From NCBI RefSeq assembly GCF_964204865.1, contig NC_135250.1, positions 9,300,001 through 9,364,000 of the forward strand: a stretch of 64,000 nt of DNA. The letters run 5' to 3'. Source of the DNA: Styela clava (taxonomy: Eukaryota > Chordata > Ascidiacea > Stolidobranchia > Styelidae). This document shows, one piece after another, positions 1 through 14,100 of this stretch (position 1 is the first letter of the stretch; each line of letters opens with the position of its first letter). The notes under the pieces were generated by a model. It made no database searches. It had not been told where the DNA came from and was given only the letters and a program-made list of their open reading frames with translations. The position numbers were made by a program, and so were the translations under genes.

Positions 1-210
1 GATAACTCTCGCCTTTTCATAACTTATTTTTGAATTCTGAGCCATTACGTCATAAACTTGAGTGAACTTGATATGTATTCTCGCAAAGCAAACGATATTT
101 TCAACAGGTAGAAACAATAATATTATAATTAATAGTTTTATAAACGTGAAGTCGAGAATATGGCACAGCAGACAAGAAACCTAATTTTCTAACTAAATTG
201 ACTTATTCAG
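1..210. other. Intron sequence upstream of first visible exon
   Basis: No coding sequence is seen before the splice acceptor that ends at 210. Because the exon starting at 211 opens inside a codon, this stretch should be an intron of the mosaic gene, whose 5' exons, start codon and signal peptide lie outside the window. Confidence 0.6.
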
Positions 211-2144
211 ATTGTACGGAAGAGGATTTTATTTGCTCGGATGGATTTGATTGTATCAAGAAAGAATATGTTTGTGATGGCGATCTAGATTGTTCAGATG
301 GAAGTGATGAATTGAATTGTCCTGGTTAGTAATATAATTAAAAAAAAATTTTTTTTTCAAAAAACTGTAAATTGAAATTGAAAATAACATTATCAGTTGA
401 TTGTAAACAGACTAAAAACAGGGAAGCGAGTGTATGTTTACAGTTTTAGAGAAATCAATGCTATAAAGATAATTACGGTATACTCACTACGTGAAATTTT
501 ATTTTTGAGTGTCGCAAAATCGAAATACGATAAGAGATTTGTTTATACTAACTATTTTGGTTAAGTACTGTGTGCTTACATATGGTATGTTAACATGTAC
601 TTATTAAATATCGAACAATCCGTGGGAGCACATTTCTAATTGCAATGTTTGATAGCGTTTACATTGAAATAGCTTAAGTATTTTATTATTAACTCATTTT
701 TCAGAAAAAAAGGTTCCATACTTTCCATGACCAATGTTATTTTAGTTATTATAACTTGTTTTTTGATATTTGATAATTGATGAATAGGATTTGATAAAAC
801 AAAATATCAAAAAACTTTTTTGTTTCTGTGACTTTTAACTGTGGAATGTGTGATTTCTAAATAACCATTGTTATTTGTTTCATGCTCCAAACAATAAAAC
901 CAACACACGGTTGTTTCAATACATGAATAATCATTTTAGCACCAGCTCGATGTCCTGAAACATTTGAATGGAAATCCTGCGGATCAGCATGCAATAGAAC
1001 TTGCGCAGATGGTGAAGATGGACCAACCTGTTCGTTGAGATGTGTTCAACGTTGTGATTGTCCATTTGATGCTCCTGTGTTACACAATAGCAGGTGGGAT
1101 TTATTTACTTCAAAACAGGAATGTAACGGAACATGGTTGAAAGAGATGATTATGTTTAAAAAAATGCTGACGAGACGTTACTGCGTTTTTGTTACATCGG
1201 AATATTATGTTTTTATTAAAAAATGACGACAAAAGCACGAATTTGGCATTTTTATTAAATTCGTTTTTTAGCAGTCTATGACATGCAATCTTTCGTTGGT
1301 GCTAGGGACGTTTTTTTCCTAATAAGGCACTAATAACATTGAAGCTGATCTAGATATCATTATTGTAAATTTCATGAAAGGCAGATTATGAAAATTGATG
1401 TTTTTTTAGTAGCTTGGAAAAAATTAACAAATGAGTGATTTAATATCAAAATCGGACACCTTAAGTGAAAAAGTTCAATGTATGTTGAAAATAATATTGC
1501 TTTAAATGAACCATTTAAATATTCAGATGTATTCCGTACGACCAATGTCCGTCTACTTCAATACCGCTCGAGGAGGTTCAAATCGCCTCGCTGGGTGAAA
1601 TTACAGAAACGTCCGTAACCGTGACTTTCGATACCGTGTCTTCCGCTGAATCTTTTATCGTCTCTCTTGTCATTCCTGATCTCCCGGACTCAGAAAAGAA
1701 AACTCAAACTTTGAATAACGACAGAGCAACTATTTCTTACACATTTACGGGTCTTACTCAAGGTATGATGATTTCATGGCATAAATATAGTTTCGTTTTG
1801 TATTTCAATAAATGATTTAAATTTATGTCATAGAAAACTATTTGGTCATTTTTTTGATTTTAAATTTTTTTCGATTCTCATATATTTATCATTTGCGTAG
1901 GTACGAAGTATCAGATCTTCATAGAATCAGTTGCAACAGGAAAAGAAAACGTGCTGTCTTCTGTCCTTCTTACGTTTACCACACTGACTAATTTGGGACG
2001 ACTCACTACTACTCCATCTGAAGAGCAAACTACGGGTAAGAGTTTTAGAGGTATACAAATAAGTTATTCCAGAGCTAAAATTTTTGATCAATTACATCAA
2101 AAGTCATTCATACAAAGGCAAGAACGATCCGTTGACAATGGGCG

Positions 2145-2178
<34 letters not shown>

Positions 2179-5100
2179 GCTTGTAACAAAATTCGCCAAA
2201 TCCTTGTTAATTCAATTCAATTTATAACTTGAAGGAGATATGTATCAAGTTGATTAGCATTGACAGATTAGATTGATCAACTTTAGTTGGAAAGAGGCCA
2301 AAACTGTACTGAAATAATTGATTTCTCTTTGGGTAAAATTTTTGTTTAGATAAATTTCACTGATGTGAACTAGCTGCACACATACTACATCGTTTGCATA
2401 TAAACAGAAGTTTTGTTATTAGGCTCATGATTTTAGGCTAAGACCGTATTTGCGATCAAATAAACTATTACGTCACTGCATGAAAGTCTAAAGATTAACT
2501 GATATTCCGGAGTAAAATTATTGGTATTTCCCCAGTAAAAAGTTTACATGAGGTTAATTAGAAACCAGCATGTTTAAATTTATGCTTATATTACAGAGAA
2601 GCTTGAACGAGTGAGCTTTTGCCAAAATTGTTAGCAAGATTAAACAAAACATGTCACAATATGTAGAACATCCGCCCGGGGCTGTTAGGTTTAATTTACC
2701 GGATTATATCTCTCTATAGTCGTGCCTGGGCTTCTAAAAGCATAGAAAATCATTTTATAAAAATAATATTTTGCTGTCGGGACATGTTTGACATCACTTG
2801 TCGTAATTAATCATATTATACATTATTGAATTCCATTTTGTAAAAAATTGTTGATTTACAACAAAAATTGTTTTTTTAAATGAACCTTTTCGACTTTTTG
2901 GTCGCAACATTACGAGCAATTTGTTTTCTGAATGTTACTTCTAAGGTTTTGCATAAAAAATAAACAAAAATAGGTCGGCGGAAATTGAGCTGTATTAAAT
3001 ATGTAATGCTTCTAATTAGAATTAATATTTTCTGGCCTGAATATGCTCTATATGTTTGAGTCTATAAGACGTTAGATGATTTTCTTGAGATGATAATTCA
3101 TCACTATCGGAAATTCGAAACGAGACTACGTCCTGAAACAAAATGCCTCAGTTAGTATTCAACTAACGTTCAATAATTTGTTTTGCTGTTTCTAGGTTAC
3201 TACGAAACAACCGAAGCCATTGACGTAACCGAAAAAGAAACCGCGCCCGCTCCGACTACCACAACATCTTCTTCGGGAGATGAAACTACTTTTGCTGGAA
3301 CAGGAGTTTATGAAACAACGGAAGAACAATTTGTAGTAGTTGAAGATAAAACGACCCAATCACCACCCACCACTGCTTCGGAATCACCAGACGAAACTAC
3401 GTTTCCTGATATTAACGTCACAACAGATTCTGAAGTCGAAGAAGTTACCACCACCCCAAAAACAACAACAGAAGAAACTTTTATTGACGAAGAAACAACA
3501 GCTGTACTGTATGAAACTACAGCAGCAGAAGTCATAGAGGACACTACAGCAGCTCCCATTGCGACAACAACAACGCTTCCTGTTACTACTAAAATTTCTG
3601 ATGAAGAAACAACTGAATTTGATGCAACAACAGAGTTGGTAGACGAAGAGACTACAGCAACAACGACGACTACAACTGTACCTAATACTACTGAAATTCC
3701 TGACGAGGCAACGACCGAATTCGATTTCGAAACGACGGCAGAGGATGTTGTTGTGGAGACCACAGCAACCGTTCCACCTACGACAACAACAACAACGACT
3801 CCTGTCACTACCGAAAGTATCAATGAAGAAACGACTGAATTTGATGAAACAACGGAATCTGTGGTGGAGGAAACTACAGCGACAACAACGACTACAACCA
3901 CGGCACCCACGACAAACGAAACACCCGATGAGGCCACGACCGAATTCGATTTTGAAACGACGGTAGATGATATTGATGTGGCGACCACAGCAACCGTCCC
4001 ACCTACAACAACAACGACTGCTGTCACTACCGAAAGTATCGATGAAGAAACGACAGAATCGGATGTAACAACAGAATCTGAGAAAGATGAAACTACAGCG
4101 ACAACAACCGTAACTACCACTGAAATACCCGAGGAGTTGACCACCGAATTCGATTTTGAAACGACGGTAGATGATATTGTTGTGGAGACCACAGCAACCG
4201 TCCCACCTACAACAACAACGACTCCCGTCACTACCGAAAGTATCGATGAAGAAACGACAGAATCGGATGTAACAACAGAATCTGAAAAAGATGAAACTAC
4301 AGCGACAACAACCGTAACTACCACTGAAATACCCGAGGAGTTAACCACCGAATTCGATTCTGAAACGACTGTAGAAGATATGGTTGTAGAGACCACAGCA
4401 ACCGTCCCACCTACAACAACAACAGCGACTCCTGTCACTACCGAAAGTATCATTGAAGAAACGACTGAATCCGAAGAGGAAACTACAGATTCAACCACTA
4501 CCACCGTGCCTACGACAACTGAGATACCTGATGAGGCCACGACCGAATCGGATTTTGAAACGACAGAAAGTGATGTAGAGGAGACAACAGTTGTTCTCGC
4601 TACAACAACAACAACGACTCCTGTCACCACCGATAGTGTCAATGAAGAAACGACTGTACCTGATGAAACAACAGAATCCCCGGTGGAAGAGACAACAGTC
4701 ACCACAACGACAACAGCGATTCCACCTACAACTACTAAAATACCCGATGAAATAACTACGTCTACGTCTGATATTAATGACGACACAACAGCAGCAACAA
4801 CAACAACATCAACCACGACAGCGACAACAATTTCTTTGACAAAACCAGATGAAACTACAGAGGAAGAATTCACAACAAAAAGTAGCCTCACTACCGAAGC
4901 GGACGAAACGACACAGACTACCACCACAACTACCCAAGCTACAACTACGTCATCTTCAATAGAGACGACGGGTAGCGACTCAGAAACAACTGAATATTTT
5001 ACTTTGCCTGGTGAAGATAAGGAGACGACGAAAGGAGTTGAAACAACGGCGCAAAGTACAACGAGGGCTGTTTTGCCTCCTACCACGTAAGTACAATATC

Positions 5101-8100
5101 CAATGCTTGAATTTCAAGCGAGAGTTATAACAAACCTGACGAAGAGTGATGAAACTATAGCAATATACTCTCTCAGATAATCAACATTGCTGTAGTGTCC
5201 CGTAGGTTCAACAGATCAACCGTGTTTATACATCATTTTGATGTAAATAGAGCGATTCAATACGCAAATTCCCGTTATATTATTGACGGTTGCAGGTAAA
5301 ATCATTTTAATAAAAATTGCAACTTATTTGATTTTATTTACAGGCTCAAACCGGAAGAAACGAATAGCTTCTTCAAGACACTGGAGGTATGTAAGCTTTC
5401 CGTGAATCTATAAATCAGCAATATAATTCAATGTTTAATATTTTTCAACAGTACCATCAAATTATTTTGAGCATACGGGTCATTATTTAGTTGAATTATA
5501 TAATGTCGTTCAACCTTTGTCACAAACGGGACATTAAAATATAATATTATTTTAGATTGGAGAAAGTATAACAATCACAAGTGAAGTATCAGACTCGGGA
5601 CATTACAATAAAAATTACACTAAACTTTACAATTTTGTTGTTGCTGACGATTACATAGTTCGAGTCACGTTTACAAAATTGAAGTGAGTATGAAAATTTA
5701 TTTAAATCAAAGTGAAAAACTTTTAATGAATCATTCATTTCGAATCAGATTAATAATTACCTATTTCATTTAATTTATTATTCATGATAAATACATACTT
5801 TATTGCTCACAAACTATGAATGGATCATTTTGCAAAATGGTAGTTGCTAATGCTGGGGAATATCGTAAAAAATCGCCGTTTTCATTTGAGGTACTTGATG
5901 ATAGAATAAGTCGTCAGAACAATATCACTAATATTTTTTTTTTCGATTTTCTTCGAGTCTTACGGCCCAATTTTTTCCCCCAAATTATAATGTTTTGTAT
6001 TATAATTGACGGCCACACTTTAACATGGCATTCGGTAAATTTATATATCACAGTCGGTACGATTCCTTTAGGATTTGGCTACAATTTTGACATTGCGGTA
6101 GCCATGATAGATATTTGATCTTCGTGCCCATATATATAATATCATGTATTTATTTATCTGAGCGCTGTCTGTTGTCTTTTTCAGTATGTATTGTGACGAT
6201 GGAATTCATTTCTTCGATGAATTTTTCTTCGGAGACGAATTCATGAATGTATGTGGTTTAGAAGATCTAAGAATTCCAAACTATCGATTGCCAATTGTAT
6301 ATTCCCACTCTGAAATGATGACGATGGTTTTCCAAACTAATCATGAAAACGAAAGCGTGGGCTTTGAAGCTGTTATCGATTCTGTTCCTAGTAAGTATTT
6401 TCGATTTAAAAAAATGACTCAAAGTGTAACATTTCACATTTGGTAATGTAGAAATGCAATGTATATCAATTAGCGTTTTCTTGACTCGTTTGTTAGAGCT
6501 TCAGAAAGCTATTTTTTGAGCGATTATCGTCATGCTTTTTCGGCTACAGATTTGAAGTAACTTTAGTTTCATTGTAAACTGTTTATTTACAAATACTGCT
6601 CTTTTACTCACCCATAAATACATATATATATATATATATCTTTCTTACACGTATTGTCAAACTGCTTTCCTTAACATTGTATATATCTGTATTCTTTCAA
6701 AGGTAATACATTCCCCAATGCTGCGTGTGGAACAAAGATAACCGATACCTCTGGACAAATTGCTTCACCAAATTTCCCTGCTGTATCGGAAATGAAAGAT
6801 TGCGAATTTGAGTTTGACTTATCAGAGAGGCAATATGTCGAATTTAATATCAACTTCATCGGGTACGAGTTCGCGTATTGTTGTGCTGTTAACCGATCTT
6901 GTATTTTGTCACCAGACTAAAAATAAAACTGGCCCTATGGCATAAATTTTTATATAATTCATAGGTTTTGAGTTTATGGTGTGAATTAGATGACTCATTT
7001 AATTATATATTCATTTTTTTCTGGTCAACGTTAAATACAAATTGGCGTGAAAGCTAAATATATAATATTAAAACTTCTTGATTTAATGAGTAGCGAAAAA
7101 CAGTTGCTCTTATTTTTATACTCGCATTAAAAAAACACACTTGAATTCGACGAATTTTGATTCTGAAACTTAATGTTATTCAATTAAGTTTTAATCTAAT
7201 CGTTGATTTTTAGATAACGAGGACATATTCATATTTATTATCTTGTCAAACAGAACTTTTTCTATGAGATTTTAAAATTTGAAAACAAAAGTTCTTGTTT
7301 ATTTATTGCATTAAGAACAATATGTTTTTATTACAGAAGAAATGTAATATTGTGAATACAATTTTTTGCCTTAACTTCTATGTTGCAGTTTGGCACGAAA
7401 CGAAACCGAAGGATTATGCGAAGATAACACATTGGTTTTTGTTTCATCTGACGGAGAAACAATAGTGAGTTGTGGAATTATGCGTTCACCTTTAATTACG
7501 CTCACTGGGAACATTAAAATAACAGCAAACACTGTGGGACAACAGCCTGGATTCTTGATATCGTATGACGTTAAAGGCATGTTGAGTATATTAATTAAAT
7601 ACAACTGGCATAAATATTCCTTTATTCGTTCTCTCATGCTTTCATTTCTCTTTTTCTTAGAAATTTGTTTTCTATTTGCCAATTCTATGACCCTCCTAGT
7701 CATGTAAATTTTGCATGTGCATTCATCTCGGACCACAAGCCTATTGATTTTGGATAAATTATGTCGTATAATTAGCGAGTTATTAATTAATTAGTGATGG
7801 GACACGCGGTGTCACTATAGAGTCATGAATCGAAACCGATATTCTCGTTGATTCTTTCTTCCGTTCTACGTTTCTTTCCTGATTTTTATTTGCAATAATT
7901 GGATTAACAGAATGTTTCGCTGATGGTCAAAAATACTCCAAAGTTGCTCGATCGTGTGATGATTCATGTTCCAATGATGTTCATGTACGATGCCTGGAAG
8001 AATCAGAAAGATCTGCAAGATGTGCTTGTCCGCCAGAAAAACCTATTTTATACTTGGGAAGGTGTGTGATATTTCTTATACACTGTACTCAAATAAAAGT

Positions 8101-11100
8101 TAATCTTAGGAACGTGGAGTGATTCAAAGCAAGGTTGCTATGTCAGAATCTTCCCATGCCTGAAATCCCCTGCCATGACTGTCTGACTGTTAAAGAGTGA
8201 AAAATTTCAGCTTCGCATATTTTGAAATCTTTTCTCTATACTCTTTAGGTGCATTTCAATAGACGAATGTGAAATACCGTCTACAACATCATTTGCTACA
8301 GAAGTTACTGATTATGCTATATCAACAGGCGCACAGTCTTTCGAAACGACTACTAGCAATGGTACGTATAGAAAGTGGGAGCTGGAAATGTATAACGTCT
8401 TGTAATTTTTTCTGAATAAACCAAATCTGAGTTTTTGATGTATTAGGGTCAATGATGTATGAGGTCATGTTAAAGTTTAGTTAAACGAACATGACTTTGT
8501 ATGGGTACCGATACCTTATCAGTATAGGCTATTCTTCACTACAATACAGAAAACATGTTCTGGCAAAAACATTGCGTTGAATTTAATAAATATATTGTTT
8601 CGAAGTGCAAATGATCTTAAAATTATTGAGTTGCTTATTGCTTATTAAGTTTTTGTATCTCTTTCCAGTTTTGCAACAAACACCAGTGCCAGAAACGACA
8701 CAAGAACTGGTAGTAGAAGCCGTTACTCCTCTAGGAACCACCGTATCCACTGGCGGCGTTGACGAAAAATTGGTCGAAGATACGACAATATCAGAACCAA
8801 ACGTGACGACAGAGTTAGACTTCACTACTGAAGGTTCAGCTGATATAGAAGAAATAACTTCAACAACATCAACAGTCCAAGTCCCAGAGACTACCGAATT
8901 CAAGACTATAACTGATTCAGATAAAACAACTACACAATTTACTGCCGTTACTGGAACTCAAAAGCCTGCTGCTACAGCAACATCTTCTGGCGATGATGCA
9001 ACAACGACCGATGCACCTGAAACTACTGAAATTGAAACAACTGAAAGTGAATTTACCACAGTAGAGTCTGTTACCGAGCCGACGACTACCCAGGCTGCAA
9101 CAACAGCAACGATAGTGAAAGAGACCACGGAACCTTCTGAGACAACTGGATTTGAAACAACGGAAAGTGAATTTACTACAGCTGAATCAGTTGTTGAGCT
9201 GACGACTACTCAGGCTACAACAGCAACAACAACGGCGAAAGAGACCACAGAACCTTTCGAAACAACGGAGAGTGAATTTACTACAGCTGAATCAGTTGTT
9301 GAGGCAACGACTACCCAAGCTACAACAGCAACAACAGCGAAAGAGACCACAGAACATTTTGAAACGACTGAATTTGAAACAACCGAAAGTGAATTTACTA
9401 CAACTGAATCAGTTATTGAGCCTACGACTACCCAGGCTACAACAGCAACAACAACGGCGAAAGAGGCCACTGAATCTTCTGAGACAACTGAATTTGAAAC
9501 AACACAAAGTGAATTCACTTCAGCGGAATCAGTTGTTGTATCTACCACTCCTTCTACCCAGGTTACAACAACAACACCGAAAGAGACCACGGAACCTTTT
9601 GAAACGACTGAATTTGAAACAACGGAGAGTGAATTTACTACAGCTGAATCAGTTGTTGAGCCAACGACTACCCAAGCTACAACAGCAACAACAACGGCAA
9701 AAGAGACCACGGAACCTTTCGAAACAACGGAGAGTGAATTTACTACAGCTGAATCAGTTGTTGAGCCAACGACTACCCAGGCTACAACAGCAACAACAAC
9801 GGCAAAAGAGACCACGGAACCTTCCGAAACAACGGAGAGTGAATTTACTACTGCTGAATCAGTTGTTGGATCTACCACTACCCAGGTTACAACAGCAACA
9901 ACAACGGCAAAAGAGACCACGGAACCTTTCGAAACAACGGAGAGTGAATTTACTACAGCTGAATCAGTTGTTGAGCCAACGACTACCCAGGCTACAACAG
10001 CAACAACAACGGCAAAAGAGACCACGGAACCTTTTGAAACAACGGAGAGTGAATTTACTACAGCTGAATCAGTTGTTGAGCCAACGACTACCCAGGCTAC
10101 AACAACAACCATAGCGAAAGAGACCATGGAACCTTTTGAAACGACTGAATTTGAAACAACGGAAAGTGAATTCACTACAGCTGAATCAGTTGTTGAGCCT
10201 ACGACTACCCAGGCTAAAACAGCAACAACAACGGCGAAAGAGACCACGGAACCTTCTGAGACAACTGAATTTGAAACAACACAAAGTGAATTCACTACAG
10301 CGGAATCAGTTGTTGTATCTACCACTCCTTCTACCCAGGCTACAACAACAACACCGAAAGAGACCACGGAACCTTTTGAATCGACTGAATTTGAAACAAC
10401 GGAGAGTGAATTTACTACAGCTGAATCAGTTGTTGAGCCGACGACTACCCAGGCCACAACAACGACGGTAGTGAAAGAGACCACTGAATCTGTTGAAACG
10501 ACTGAATTAGAAACCACAGAAAGCTACATTACCAGCCCTGAAAGCAGTACGCCCGTTACTACCACTCAGTCAAAGGCCACAACTACACAGCCTAACGTTG
10601 GAGTTGTAGGTCCAACTACGATGAAATTGGAAGAAACCACTCAATTGGATTCTACTACGGAAGGGGCTACCATGAAATCTACCAAGAATACATACCCGGT
10701 AACTACAACAAACCATTGAAATTAAATCAGATTCACAACATAGCTAAACTAAAAGCTACCACTAAAGAAGAGCTCACAAAGCTACAATTCTTTATTTAAT
10801 CATTCCAACTTAACAAATATATTGTTTATTTTTCAGTTCAACGAATTTGCTATTGTCAGCACAACGCACAATGAAGTTTGCTTCCAGTTCGAAAGTTTGT
10901 ATGTCCGGGTCTATCTCGTCTTTTACTTTCCAGAGCAAGGGGGTGATGTGCAGTTAGTCGAAATAAATAGCTCACCGGATACAAAGATATATAAAAAATG
11001 TATCGATTCACTCACACCAGGTAATTTAATTAGTACAAGGCAATCTCTATCTGACATCAGATTTCATAACCGTACCACTTCTTGTCCTTATATTTAAGCA

Positions 11101-14100
11101 ACGCCCTCTTGATATTAAATACAATAACACATCCTTACTAAATTACAGATACTGCATACAAATTGCAAGTAGGATATGATGAAGCAGGAACATATGTGCA
11201 TCACACCGTCATATTTTCAACACTTAGTAAGTACCAACTACCAACAATAATTTTTTTACAATTAGCGAGATCTCCCCTTATTTTATAGCTGTTCAATCTC
11301 CCAAAGTTCTAGTACATAGCATCCCAGAGGCTAATCCAGCGTTTCCCAACCTTTTTTGGTCGCGGACTATTTTCTCACCGGCGAAAGCCTTTGCGGACTC
11401 AACGTGCGTTTATTGCAAATTTACTCTGCGTGAAGATGTAATAAAACCAAACAACAGAATTTTAACGAATTTTCAAAATCGGAAATTTGCCGCAATTGTG
11501 TGTTTGTTGATAGAGCCAACTTTTTTAGTGTAAAAAAGTGTGAACTCGTGTATGAATGGCCTTTTCTGTCACATAATATTCAATCCATGACAACGACGAG
11601 AATATAAAATGTCTTTCTATTTTAATTTAGTTGTGTTCATGGTCACTTGCGGTTGCGTCGACTTATGACAAGATGAAAGCACTACTTCTCTAATGCCATG
11701 GCAATCTGCGAACATAATAATGTGATAATATTTTGCCCGATTATATTTAGTTTTGATACATATTATTTGCGATCTTGCAACTTTGTTATCGCTGTTAGAA
11801 AAATCCTACTATCTGCTATAAATTTCCAGAAAGTACAACTTGATTTAGTATTTATCAAAAATAAAATTAAAGTATATTAGTAAATAAAAAATCGCCTTTC
11901 TTTAATATTAATTTAATTGTGATAATTTTAATCTGCGGTTGTGTTGACGAAATAGAAGCAATACTACTCAGCAAATATCATGACAATCCGTGGACACAAA
12001 AATGCGTGGTAAAGTGCCCGATTATATGTTGTTTTGATTCGTATTTTTGTGAATTCGACGAAGCTGAGCTGTTTGTATAACATGTACGGCGCTCCATTAC
12101 TGTGCGTACCAATGTGGAGGCAGTAAAGCAAAGAATCTTAAGGGAAAACGCCCTGATACGGATACTACAGTAGCACCCGAAATTTTGCGATTTGCAATGT
12201 CTAAAAAAGCGTTTATAATCGGTCGAGGACTATGATAGAACTTAACTTATGGTGTTTTCCGTTTTATTTTAAGTATTTTGTATTGCCGCTTTTAAATTTA
12301 GAAAACTTAGGTTGCCACCATTGACACCTACCAGGAAAAAAAATTATTCCTCGTTGTTCGAGCTCACGAGAAACGCCACTTAGATATCTATCCACGCGTT
12401 TGCCGACTCGTGTTTTCGTCGGAAATCCGCAAGTGAGTTGTGAACTCCAATCGTTTGATTAAGCGACACGCAAGTGGTCTGTCGCGTCACCTGTTACCAA
12501 ATTTTCGAATAGTAAATTTCTATTTTAATAGTTGAATATTCGAATATAAGCCCTACTCAGTACCCAGTAATTATTGAATCGATTAATGGTATATGAATAA
12601 ATTAGATTTTTATATTTTATGTAAATTCTAACCTAAATTGTACCTTTGCTAATGGTCAAGTTTCGCAAAAACGTTTGCGACCCGCAGTGAATTTCTGGCT
12701 CGTTGCGGACTCATTCTAACGCTCCGCGGACTCATTTGAGACCGCGGACTCGGGTTGGGAAACACTGGGCTAATCAAATAAAAATTGTTGATATTTACCA
12801 GTGCAAGTGCTCTCTACCGCGTTTAGGCATGTGGAAAGAAAGTGATAACATTTCACTTATTCCATGGTAACAAATTATCATTGAATATTATTTTCAGAAA
12901 AATTCGAAGTTGAAACTGCCATGGTATTGAACAATATGGCGTGCATCAAGTTGGCGAATACAACAGTAAGTTGAGCGTAAAATAAAACAATTTGACAAAT
13001 AATTTTTAAGATAATAAAAGCTTAAATGCTATAATTTTTTATCTCAATATTCACGCTGGATATCATATATTTTCAATTTGCATTCAATTTGTATAATTTA
13101 GACATTTTTTAATCTAGAAAAATATGACGTATGAAATTGAAATCACGGTCACCAATTCAAGTGACGTCATCCGAAAGGAAACAGTAATTTCGAAGAATCA
13201 TCATATAAATAAATGTTTTTACAACTTGGAACCTGGTTAGTTTATATATATTTCGATTGTTTTTTTACACGACGAGATGATGTGTTACTGCATTTATACG
13301 GAGTATCGTTCCTACAGAAACCGTTAATTGTTTAAATTTTAACAATTTTCCTGAAGTTATCAGTAAGGAGAAGTGGAGATGAATAAAGTAGTCAAAACAC
13401 TACCAATTTGACTTTCTTTGATTAATTGTGAAATTTCTAACAATTTTACACGGCTTTTTACTATCACTGATTTTCATTGTCAATACCAGTGTCGGATGAA
13501 AGTTCCTAAAACCCGATTTTCGCGTCACAAATTATCTGGTAGTCAAGTCGGAGTCGAGTCAATCATTGATTTCAATGTCAGTTACTTGACTTTGAGGACG
13601 GGTCCGAGGCATTCCGTTTGGATGTAACGAGTTACTTCGAGTCTTTGATAAGTAGTGACTCGAGTACAACTCAAGTCGAGTCAATGACTCGAGATTTTGA
13701 AACACGGATTATCACTATTCAGAATGTTGAGCAAAGATTAATTGTTGCTGAATTTTTATTCAATATTTTGACTGCTTTAATCTCGTTATCCGAAAAACAT
13801 TACAATATATAAATCATCGTTCGCAGAAGTTGGAGTCATTTCCGATAAGAAAGAAGTATCAGGATTAAGTCCTGTCTAGCCCTGCTTTCCACACTTCCTA
13901 TTTTCTGTAGTTCTCTTGTACCACATCAGTCAAAACTGGATGCCCATATCTCAAATAGTTAAAACAATTATTTTCCTTTTGTTTATTCTTTAGGTGCAAG
14001 TTACACTTTTGCAACGTATATGGCCACCGACAACGGTTCTTCTTCTATGGGTAGTGTGCACTTTCAAACAAAAGGTAACAACTAATTAAAAATAGTCGTA

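Noticed and set aside
3308-5086. 592-codon antisense open frame opposite the first mucin exon
   Set aside because: Val/Ser-only translation is the mirror of Thr/Glu-rich repeats; ACN and GAA codons give no stops on the other strand. There is no start context, domain or splice logic.
9210-10517. 435-codon antisense frame and Gln/Leu/Arg-rich alternative frames in the second mucin exon
   Set aside because: Shadows of the 105-bp repeat. The sense frame fits the phases of exons on both sides.
10699-10719. Stop codon at 10717-10719 as the end of the mosaic protein
   Set aside because: A splice donor CCCG|gtaact at 10698 joins in phase to an FN3-like exon at 10837, and all later exons stay in frame.
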